Shown in pieces: positions 54,701 to 64,000 of a DNA stretch of 64,000 bases. The DNA is taken from the NCBI GenBank assembly GCA_024362935.1, contig JANCRA010000010.1, forward strand, positions 9,292,501 through 9,356,500. Reading direction: 5' to 3'. Under the pieces are notes generated by a model that was not told the DNA's origin, did not search any database, and saw nothing but the letters and a program-made list of their open reading frames with translations. Within the stretch, counting starts at the first letter, position 1. Each line of letters begins with the position of its first letter. The DNA is from Setophaga petechia. Lineage: Eukaryota; Chordata; Aves; Passeriformes; Parulidae. Position numbers and translations under genes: made by a program.

Positions 54701-55739
54701 ATGGGAATAGTGTGCAGATGTTCATTTTACCTACACAGATATTTTTCAATATCCAGGTTCTTAACTTACCCCTCTTTCCAACCTCCTTTGTCTCCCAGCA
54801 CTTCCCCTAGGGCAAATAAAAACTTAAATTTGATGTAAATTTGCCTCAGCTGGTTTATGTGGATTCTGAATTTCTGTATCTAGGACTCATGCTTGCTGAA
54901 TGGAGTCACGAAAAAACTTAGTGTGTGACATGAAAAAGTATTTCCTTTGTGTCTTTTTTTAAACTTTATTTGTACAATCAGTACAAAGCAAAATTGTAGA
55001 CAATCAGAAAAGTGTACGTGCATCCTCTGTGATACCCTGTGAGATTATTTTAAACACTTCAAACTTATTTTATGAATAAAATAGATGCCATTGTCCTTCC
55101 CCCTTTACTCTAGAGACATGTGTTTTTTTAATTAAATTAACTCATCATCATGATTTTGTTATTTCAACTGTGGGCTTAGCTGACCAAATTTCTATATGGC
55201 TTGAGAGAGTCATTAATCATTTGAAGAGGATTTGTATATGTTCAGTTGCTCAACATCTCATCTCTCACTTTACCCCCAAATAAATTCAATAATGTTGCAC
55301 GTGTTCTTTTGCTTTCCTTTTTGTAGTCAATAATATTAATTTAACCTCCTGTGTGTTGGTGGGTGGTTGGAATTAACAAAACAAAGATGGGATTGTGGTG
55401 AGCACCATGAAATTCTGTTCTGTTCTAGTTCTTCACTATTTAATTATTTTGATTATCCCCTGTTGGTCTGAAAAAAATAAATCTGGTAAAGTACATGTTT
55501 AATTCATCATTCAGGGCCACGGTTAGTGCTCAGATGTTGGCTGCTGGATATGAACTGCTCGTTGCTTTCTGTATTTTGGGAGCAGTTATGAGCCCCCAGC
55601 CCAGCCCAAGGTCACAGCCAGGCCCTGCTGCCCTGAGCAGGCCGTGCTGGGCAGGCTGCAGAGCAGCAATACAGGCCCAGGGCTTTACACTGAGGGCTCT
55701 GGGTTGAACTCGCTTCTCATGGGACACAGAGACGATGCA

Positions 55740-55930
55740 GAGCTCGAGAAATATTTTTTTCTTCCTGCTTGGAAGCAGGAATGAGGCACTTAGGGCATGT
55801 GATTGTAGAAAGGCACAGAGAAGTCACACAACGTCTCTGCCGATAATTGGAAGCAGCCTTGAGGTTGTCATCAACCTGAATGTGTCAGATGAGCTGAATA
55901 CGCACAGAACGACACTGATTTCACTTTAAA
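55740..55930. promoter_or_regulatory. Candidate conserved non-coding element (intronic)
   Basis: This block has balanced composition with several CpGs (near 55744, 55830, 55840, 55900 and 55910), no simple repeat apart from one T run, and motifs such as CCGATAATTGGAAGC and GAGGTTGTCATCAACCTG; the latter contains the short inverted repeat AGGTTGTCATCAACCT. It resembles vertebrate conserved non-coding DNA. The call is made on appearance only. Confidence 0.25.
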
Positions 55931-56480
55931 ACTTTTCATCTTATCTGTTTGGAAAATAGTTTGCTTTTCTGTCTCTACAGCACGTTTTAAACTGTATGGA
56001 TGGTATTTTTTTAATGTTCTATATTGAGCACCACTCATTGGTTACCTCATGCTAAAATGAAAAACATCAGAATATATTAGTGCTTTGACTTTGAAGCAAG
56101 TCTGCCATTTTGCTCTTCTCTTTTACAGAATTATTTTGCAGAAGTTGTTGATCCTGCTTGTTCATTAGCTTGGTATTAGCTCTAGGGCTTTCAAGAGAAA
56201 TGAAGAAATCCTGTGGTTCTAGCTAGTAATAAAAATGGTATTAAAATGAATTAAAATCTAGCAGGTTTCTTGCATCTGTAAGGATACATATATGGTATAA
56301 TTTGTTGAAAAAGGTCAGCCCCAAAAAACTTGTTTGGGGAATATTTGAGCTTGTGGAATATAAAAGAAAGGCATTCTGACAACCTGTTGGCATGTTTTGC
56401 TTAATCTAAGTATTCTGCATCTGTGATTTGGTCACACCTATATTAGTGGGATACTACTTCTAACCTCAAAATAAAATGAG

Positions 56481-56641
56481 ACATAGTGAAGGCTTTTAAT
56501 GCTCTGAAAATATTATTAATATAATAATGGCTTACAGTGCAATGTTTTATCTTGCTTTTCCTAGTTTGAAAAGGGAGGATCAACCCTACTGCAGGATGGA
56601 AGTAATTGTAAACTTAATAAAAGTGTGTTCAAAAATGTTTT
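56481..56641. repeat. 161-bp near-identical direct repeat, copy 1
   Basis: All 161 bases match 62516-62676 except two: A against T at 56536, and A against C at 56620. The copies have the same orientation and are offset by 6,035 bp, with the CACNA2D3 exon at 61734-61896 between them. Flanks are unrelated, and I see no terminal inverted repeat, poly(A) tail or target duplication, so it does not look like a named transposon insertion. Inside, TTTATCTTGCTTTTCCTAG (ending 56564) is a good-looking splice acceptor, and AATAAA occurs at 56616-56621. Confidence 0.97.
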
Positions 56642-59600
56642 AGCATCCTCAAGCCTTCAGAAGTACCTGTTAGTCTTCCCTTGTTTGACATTGCTCTATA
56701 AATTCTCATTACATTTATTCCATGGTTTGCTTCATCTCTAGGATCATGGTCCCTGGCTCTGAACTCACTATTCCATGCAACTGGAAACTTTTTAACCTTC
56801 ACACACTGGGAGAAGGGAAAAAATTAGCATGTCCCCAGGGTAGGGATTTATTTTGGTTTTTAGCAGAATGTATTCCTTAGAGGTTTCTTGTGTGTATGAA
56901 AATGAGCACACTGAATATAAAAAATGGGTAGATATCCAGTAAGGCCTGTCAAGGTGCCCAAAATATTACACTAAAAGCCTGTTGCATAAGTGTTCTCTGC
57001 TTCCTTGTTTTATTTACTAAATTTTAGTGAACAAAGAGTTTTTGTTCAGTCTTGTGACAAAGAAGAGACTCGAGAGCTTTTGCATGTAAGATTAAATATT
57101 TTTGAAGTTATTTATCTGTAAAGGAAAAGGAGGCTTCATTTGAAACTTGTAACCTAAAGTGATGTTTTTTAACTTTAATGGATGATTTAAAATAGCCATC
57201 ATAATGATTTGTACATTCAGTGAATTAGTTAATCCTTACAAGTCTGAGACCTTGATGTCTTATCAATTTACTGCTACAATAGGTTTTATACTATAATGAA
57301 GCATTATTTATTTATCCTCCTTTATGGCAATTTTAATAGAGTAATCATATTGGGACAGAATGTATAGCCTGGGGGAAGGTCATCTTAATTTGATTGTGTA
57401 GAAAACAGATCAGTTTTTTTTCAAGGATGCAAGTAATGTTTCTGTAGTATTTTCATAATTAAAGTGGGACTGAATACAACTTTTCAAATCCCAGGTGTTT
57501 TTTGAGTCTTGCTGCTGAATAAAGACATAAAAAAGAGGGGAAAAGAAGTGCTGGATGTTCCTACAGAGAAGCAAGGAGGAACCTTCAGAGAATAATTGGA
57601 AATTATAAAGACTGTCTCTTACAAGAGATGCTGTTTTCTCAAACATAAAAGCTTTTTAAAATTCAGAAGTTTTTATTGAATGAGGTTCTTTGCTTTTATG
57701 ACCTTTTATGCTTGCTAAACAGACCAAGTTATTGAATACAAGAGCTTTAATCATGTGCTTGAAAACACAGATACTCCTTATTGGACAAGTGCCAGAAGAG
57801 ATTTTTTTGGGCCTTATAAAGAGACATGCATTCAGATGTTTGTCTCCTCTTTAACTGGAGTTCCAAAATGGGGATTGCTGTCTCCAGTGTGTTCTTAGTA
57901 GGACAGTCTCCCTCAGAATGGATAAATTTCCTCATTTTGCTTTTCACATATCATGAACCTTTCTGGTCTCCTTAGAGATGTCTCTGATTTGTCAGTCTTG
58001 AGAAAATAAACTTGTTGTCTTTTTTGTTTAAATTCTGATGATAGTAGCTATTTTGTTGCAACTGTAGATTTTTCAAATACTGTGCATTTTTAACTGTCTG
58101 CACTATTTCATGGTAGGTTTTGCTTTCCCCTTAATTTTCCACGTTATTTGCTGCTACTTCATTTTCTCTGATGCTTTAGCCTTTGGAGGCTCAATGCAAA
58201 TGCCATAAGCTTTCCTTCATTTAATATCTTTCAGATACATTTAGCTTTCTCTTTAGATGAGCTGCAAAGTTACAGAAACACTGTGAAAATGGTTCTCGAG
58301 TAGTTAAGAATTATCAGTGTAATCCAAATATTGCTCTAATGCTGCTCATTAGTGCAAATCAGTCCCATTTACACCTTTCTGGTCCTCATTGCTCTGTGAA
58401 TGAGACTTTTTTTTTGCTGTCTGGGTAAAAATAATTTCTATAGTGTAGAAAAATAATATAGCAAACTAAAATTGTGGCTTACATTCTTTCATGCTGTTAA
58501 AAACCAAAATATTTCATTTTAAAATGGAGTGATAAAAAGTGATACTTGTTTACTCTTATGCCAAATACACTCTAATTTGCAAAGGCAGTTTGCATTATAA
58601 TTTATCTTTTGAGTTTAGTAGTAAACATTTATGTTTAAATAAATATGCTGTTTGCAATATTAACAAATACTTGATAAAATATTTAGGCATAGCTGGATAT
58701 CTATTTACAGAATAATAAATGTAAAAGGCAATATAGAATATCACTCTTGTGCAACACTGCATTTATGTGAGACTTGTGCAATGCTTTTCAATACTGCATC
58801 TAAATTACCAAAGTTTTGTGTCAGACAAGTATCCACTGTTGTCAAGGTGCTTGTTTTGCTGAGACATCATGCCAAAATAAGTGGCTAAGCTGAAATAGAG
58901 AACTTTGAAGACATTTCCTTCTTACCTTGCAGATCAGTTCTTGCCTCCAACCTACTCCTGTGGTTCTCATTGCAGGCCACAAACTTTGCACTTCCCTGGT
59001 TTTTCTATTATATATTTTGAGCAAATTAATTTTTGTTATAATTAACATAAATCTTTGGCAGCCATGCTGAGTGAGCACGCAGCACGTGTGTTTTCATTGT
59101 GGCTGAAGGTGTCGTTGCTTTAAAACCAACTTGTTCTTCCTGTCAGCATGAATGATGCTGTAAAGCAGTTTGTGATCAGTTCTGAGACAGCCCCATAAGT
59201 CTCTGTCTCCTGTGATTCCAGGGCATGGCAGAGCAGCCCAGGGCTCTGCAGACTGTCAGCAATAGGATTATTTATTTGGGGTGTCTCAAACATGGTCAGC
59301 TCCCTGCTGGGGCACAATGGTCCAGTGCTTGATCTGCTGATCCCTTTATATTGGCTTGCACTAGGAAAACTTTACAGGGATAAAACTGAAAACTGACATT
59401 TCAATTTGCCTGGTCTTATTATACAGTGTGGGCTTTCAAAATGTCAGATCAAACATGCAGAATGATGCAGACACTGCAAAGGAATGTACAATCAAAAAAG
59501 CCCAATCTATTTACTGAGAAAATTTAAATGCACTAAAGTCTAAAAGTTGATTTTTAGTTCTAATGATTCATGTAACAGCTGGCATGAAGGAGATTTCCTC

Positions 59601-60119
59601 ACTCACCTGCAGGTAAACTCATCTGTTGGACAAGTCACAGTAGAGCTGAGTCTGCTCCTAACCTGGATAATTACCTTGTTATTTATTGGACTAATAACCT
59701 TCTGGTGTGTTATATTGTGTGCACTCAGAACTCACCTAGGTAAGGTTATACCAAAGACTGACCTCCATTGACAAGATTAAATTGAAGTCATTTTCTCTAA
59801 GAGCTTAGGTAGAGTATTTGTGTTGTCAGCAAACAGGACTTTATCCTCTTTCCCTTGGGCTTTATCTCAAATGCAGTGTCAGAATGCCAGATGGATTTAC
59901 TTTCATATTTTTTCTTCAATTTTTAATATTCTTTCTATCACCTTTCAGCTGTCACACTCAATAATTTCCTTGGAAAGGAAGAGCCCAAAAGAAGCCATTG
60001 TATAACAGCTCTGCTTAAATGCTCATCTTTTTCAGTACTATTTCTAAGCTGCATAAATTACTGAATAATCCTTAGAACTTGCAGGTTTGTCTTAAATATG
60101 CTATTTTGTAGGCTTCTCA

Positions 60120-60275
60120 CTTGCAAAAAACCCTCAACAAGCCAAAGAAAAGCCCACCCAACCCTACCCCAATCAACCAGAAAAAAACCCAAACTAAGCA
60201 GGAAAATATTAATAATCTGCAATAATGTAAGGACTACTCTATGCTACAATTTGCTTTTAAAAAAACCCCAAACAT
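60120..60275. repeat. A/C-rich strand-asymmetric tract
   Basis: The + strand is dominated by A and C, with motifs such as AAAAAACCC, CCCACCCAACCCTACCCC and, after a short AT-rich gap, AAAAAAACCCCAAAC. It resembles the tracts at 14422-14550 and 25078-25143. No mobile element body is visible. Confidence 0.65.
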
Positions 60276-61733
60276 AAATCATATTATTGTGTATACACTG
60301 GTAGAATTGAGAAGAGCAAATACAGACTCAGAGAAAATACAAAGTCAGACCAATAAATAAATGAATACTAAATCAACTGAAGAAGCAATCAGTTCTCAAT
60401 ATCCTTAATTGTAAAATAAGTGCTTTCTTTTTTCCTTTTTTTTTTTCCTATAGCAGATTTTAGTAGTTGGCTAGCCTTGCCACTTACAGAACTTGATGAA
60501 AGAGGTTGCTTAGTAATTAACTTCTTTGGAAAAAGGAATAAACCATGGAATGATACTAAATAATGCTTTTTTAGAGTTGATTTCAAGTACATTCTGACAT
60601 CCTTATTTGAAATTTGTCCATTTTTCATTCCATTTATAAAGTATTATGAAAGCCATGGGCAAATAAAATTTACATATTTGAAATTACCAAGTCCATATGT
60701 GAATTTCTGTAGAATTTATTCCATGGTACATACCTTCAGTTCAAGAAGAACTGTACATTGCTGCATATTATAGTAAAAAATAATTTATCCTCAAATAAAC
60801 ATGGATTTATGTTTAAATATTATATGCAATTACTCTCAAATAGGTATTAGGGCAGGAACTCATATTTAAATTAATGTGATTCTTCAAAGACACTGAACTT
60901 TGGTCTCCTCCAATTAGGAAGCACATCACAAAGTGTCGCCAAGGGTTAATGTATTTAAGAGGTTAAAAAATAGACTGTACTGTTTGTTGCTTTCAAAGCT
61001 TAGTAAAATTTCTGCTTAAACTAGGTCATAAAGATATCAATAATTTTATCTAAATTGCTTTTGCTTGTCTGCTTATAGTTCTGTACAAAATAGGCCAAAT
61101 AATCTTCAGGAATCTTTAACAGGCAGACAATTATTTCTCTTTCAAAATAAGTCTCCGTTAAGTTTATGTATCCAGATTAAAGTATGCATATTTTAGAAGG
61201 CCAGCTATGATGTGCATTCCTAAAATTCAGTATAAAGCAAATAATTTTAGGAAATGTCAGTCAGTACACATTGAGTACACATCTACAGCTGTAGTTAATA
61301 CTCCTGAGAAGTAAAAACACTTTTAATTTGTCAGAGACCAAGTTCAGCACTGACAGCAGTTCTTGATCTGGTGGAAGTAAGCTAAACAGAACTCATAATT
61401 AAGTAATCATCCAGAAAAATATTTAAATTTAGAAAGCTTTGTATTAAAAATAGTACAAATATTGTTTATGATTAATCTTTTCTTGGACTGCCTTAATATT
61501 TTCAGGGCAGCCAGAGAACTGAAAGAATATGGAGTTTTCTTGAGATGCATTGATAATTCTGTTTTCATAAATGTACCTGTACGAAGAGTATAGAGGGAAT
61601 CTAACAGAGGATAAAAATTTCTTGTTCTAGCAGGAGATGTTAATCAGTGAATTGATAGATGTACTAAACCATTCAAACCTCATTTTGATGCTGGATGTGT
61701 GTTCTGAGCAGGGAATGTGGGTTTCTGTTGCAG

Positions 61734-61896
61734 TATGAATACTTCAATGCTGTGCTCATCAATGAACGAGATGAGGAGGGGAACTATCTGGAGCTGGGGA
61801 AGGAGTTCATCCTGGTGCCAAACGACCACTTCAACAACTTGCCTGTGAACATCAGCCTGAGTGATGTCCAAGTACCCACCAACATGTACAACAAGG
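61734..61896 (+). CDS. CACNA2D3: CACNA2D3 exon (probable exon 5), alpha2delta-3 subunit, partial CDS
   Basis: This 163-bp exon follows TTTCTGTTGCAG and ends with AAGG|GTAAGA, a near-consensus donor at 61897. It starts in phase 0, encodes 54 residues (YEYFNAVLINERDEEG to PTNMYNK) and leaves one G for the next codon, which fits the aspartate that follows in the family. The peptide matches alpha2delta-3 from memory, with DEEGNY in place of DKDGNF and V for A before PND. The PNDHFNNLPVNIS stretch separates it from alpha2delta-4, and it is far from alpha2delta-1 and -2. It forms part of the VWA_N region preceding the von Willebrand A domain. The N-I-S sequon at exon residue 39 is a potential N-glycosylation site in this extracellular protein. 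The exon is much richer in GC than its introns. Skipping it would shift the frame. Confidence 0.97.
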
Positions 61897-64000
61897 GTAA
61901 GAAAAGAGCTGCTTCATTTCATCATTCCACTGGCCAAACAAAAGCACACCCTTGCTTAAAAATGAAGCTGTTGATTAATTGTGTATTATCTGTGTTTTCC
62001 AGTTGGCATTAATACTGAAATTTTCTATGGAAGAAAGTTTTAAGTGTGACAGTTTTGTAATATCTTTTGTTTTGTGGCAGTTTAGCAGTTTAATGAGGTT
62101 AATGATTTGCATATGAGGTTTGTATGGGTTCTGTCATAGAGCATGGCAGAATATGTTTATTCCAGTGAATTATTTTCCAGAATCTTCAAATCATTTGAAC
62201 TGAGCTTACATTGTCACCAGTTTAATTCTATCCTTACTGAGATTTAGAATTGTCTTTGAAAGATACATTATAGGTGGAGGAAGGTACTTTATTAGACTTC
62301 TGCTTTCAAATGTCTGAGAACACTTCTAGCAGTATGTGTGCTATTCTAGCTCTATACACAAACTGTGCTCTGATTTTGCAGATAGTATTTAGAAGGAATA
62401 ATTTCTACTCCCCTACTTGATGTAAGTGCACATTTTACAAGCAAACAGCAACATTAGGTGTTAGAAGTGATGGACTTTGGTCTAAAAATTTGGAATGTAA
62501 GCTAAACTCAGATATACATAGTGAAGGCTTTTAATGCTCTGAAAATATTATTAATATAATAATGGCTTACTGTGCAATGTTTTATCTTGCTTTTCCTAGT
62601 TTGAAAAGGGAGGATCAACCCTACTGCAGGATGGAAGTAATTGTAAACTTAATACAAGTGTGTTCAAAAATGTTTTCCTTTTGCCACTTCCCTTTAATCA
62701 GACAGCAGGAATTTGTGTTTATGAAGCACCTATCTATTTATTTTTCTCGAGCCAATAATAAAAGAAAAATTTAGAAGGGAAATGCCAAAGTTTCCTAACA
62801 GTATCTGCAGTATATTTGTCATTGGTCTGTAGAAACCTGCCTAATCTCCTTATCTGGTTCCTCTTCTGTGTTTTAACTATAATAAAAGACATCTAAAAGG
62901 ACATTAAATGCTTTCCTCTTAATACATTCCAGGCTAGCAGTTGTGGTAATTCATGCAAGGATATTGTGTAATAAGGCGAATTAATTCAGCTAAGTTGGTC
63001 TGGTAAGAGAAGCAGTGGATATGGCAGCTTCTTTTCAAAGTTAGGATTCTGACTTGGGAATCCTGAGAAGCCAAAACTCCTACAATAGTCTTAAACCAGG
63101 GATGAAAAATAAATCTTCCTAGAGAGTATTTGGAAGGCTGTGAAATGATTAATGCAGGATATTTTGAAAAGACTTGGAAAATGCTTAAAGCTTCTAAAGA
63201 TACCAAATGACATTTTTGTGCAAGTGCTAATAGTTATTTCATCAAGCCTGTCTATAAATTAATTCATTCCAGAATTGCATAAGAAGGAAAAAGAAAAGGA
63301 AGGAATATGGAGGTCAGGCAACTGTGCTTTTCTGGAGAAGGAAACTATCCTGAGTAGTTAGTGAGAGCAGTAGAACTGAAGAACCATGTGATATGTGTCA
63401 TGCCATGTATTGAATGCATTTTATATAGTGATTACTTATGGTTAAAGGCCAAAGTCAAAAGGCTTGCTACATCTTGGCTTGGCCTCTCATACAGGGATTT
63501 TCTGTAGCTATGGGCAAGATGGAGTTCTGTGATGAGTCCTGTTTCTACTTTCTGTAATTCAGACCATCCAAAATTGTCACTTTATGCAGCTGCAGAAAAA
63601 AAAAAACAACATTTTTTAATCATTTAAATGTATTCCAACAGCAGAAATCTGGTTTTTTACTGGCATTTTCCTTGCACATGAACATAATAATCTTGTTTGG
63701 AGCCTGTCAATGTGTGGAAATGGTCCTCTTACCAAGCAGAGAACTATATACTTAAATTTTTTGCCCTGTTCTGCAATGCAGAGGGGTGATAACAAGTTAA
63801 TTTAATCCTAACCTGAGGGTACAAGCAGTAGATATTGATAGGTTTACAACCAAGTGTCTGCAGAACACCATTTCTCTGTGAAGAGCCTGTTGTTCATTTC
63901 CAGGTTATGTTTTATTTTATTGAATTACTAGGGAGAACCACAGCCAGAACTCACAGTTGAAAACAGACAAGTGTGATCACTGAATAGTTAAACACAGGGT
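61897..64000 (+). other. CACNA2D3: CACNA2D3 intron (5' part of probable intron 5)
   Basis: The intron begins at the GTAAGA donor and continues past the end of the window. The next coding exon, which should begin by completing a GAY codon followed by a PAIVNG-like peptide, was not found. Apart from the second copy of the 161-bp repeat (62516-62676) and an A run of 11 at 63596-63606, nothing recognisable is present. Confidence 0.88.
62516..62676. repeat. 161-bp near-identical direct repeat, copy 2
   Basis: Partner of 56481-56641, starting 620 bp downstream of the exon that ends at 61896. The acceptor-like TTTATCTTGCTTTTCCTAG is unchanged, but AATAAA of copy 1 reads AATACA here. If this copy were used as an exon after the 61734-61896 exon, the phase would give an immediate TGA stop. 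Confidence 0.97.

Larger units (their letters stand above)
28502..61733 (+). other. CACNA2D3: CACNA2D3 intron (probable intron 4), complete, 33,232 bp
   Basis: The intron starts with GTAGGA at 28502 and ends with the acceptor CAG at 61731-61733, so both boundaries follow the GT-AG rule. It is mostly AT-rich. Supported contents are listed separately: a diverged repeat pair near 30.3 and 31.5 kb, small hairpins and tandem repeats, one copy of the repeat that brackets the next exon, and a few candidate regulatory blocks. GC-richer, gene-poor patches occur near 31650-32060, 33800-34100, 42690-42780, 47330-47990, 50820-51040 and 55580-55730; nothing recognisable lies in them. The stretches 31700-41700, 42230-45000, 48000-51100, 51800-55700 and 56650-61700 show no feature I can support. 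No nested gene was recognised on either strand. Confidence 0.9.

Overview
This is intron-dominated vertebrate nuclear DNA, most likely from a bird and probably a songbird. The evidence is a spliced gene whose tiny exons are separated by tens of kilobases, an AT-rich background with very few repeats, and one 5'-truncated CR1 LINE at about 17512-17735. The CR1 is the interspersed repeat typical of birds. The songbird placement rests on the wording of that CR1 copy recalled from memory and is an inference.

The only gene I can support is CACNA2D3 on the + strand. It encodes the alpha2delta-3 auxiliary subunit of voltage-gated calcium channels. Two coding exons lie in the window. A 60-bp exon at 28442-28501 encodes 20 residues and is phase 0 at both ends. 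A 163-bp exon at 61734-61896 encodes 54 residues plus the first base of the next codon. They join in frame without a gap and are probably exons 4 and 5, by comparison with the exon layout of the paralogs. The window therefore holds the 3' part of intron 3 (1-28441), all of intron 4 (28502-61733, 33,232 bp) and the start of intron 5 (61897-64000).

Within the introns I find: a pair of about 140-bp dispersed repeats (8386-8524, 10168-10309); the CR1 copy; a G-rich minisatellite with a roughly 40-bp period, 1.3 kb before exon 4 (26803-27164); a diverged repeat pair carrying a hairpin with an apparent compensatory base change (30285-30476, 31488-31682); and a 161-bp direct repeat with only two mismatches that brackets exon 5 (56481-56641, 62516-62676). 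There are also simple repeats, A/C-rich strand-asymmetric tracts, hairpins, and a few stretches that look like candidate conserved non-coding elements.

No bacterial-style operon, CRISPR array, rRNA, recognisable tRNA or second protein-coding gene was seen. The many other open frames of 60-200 codons have no protein character I recognise and are treated as chance. The most noteworthy observation is the near-identical repeat around exon 5. It contains a good-looking cryptic splice acceptor and could mediate deletion of exon 5.
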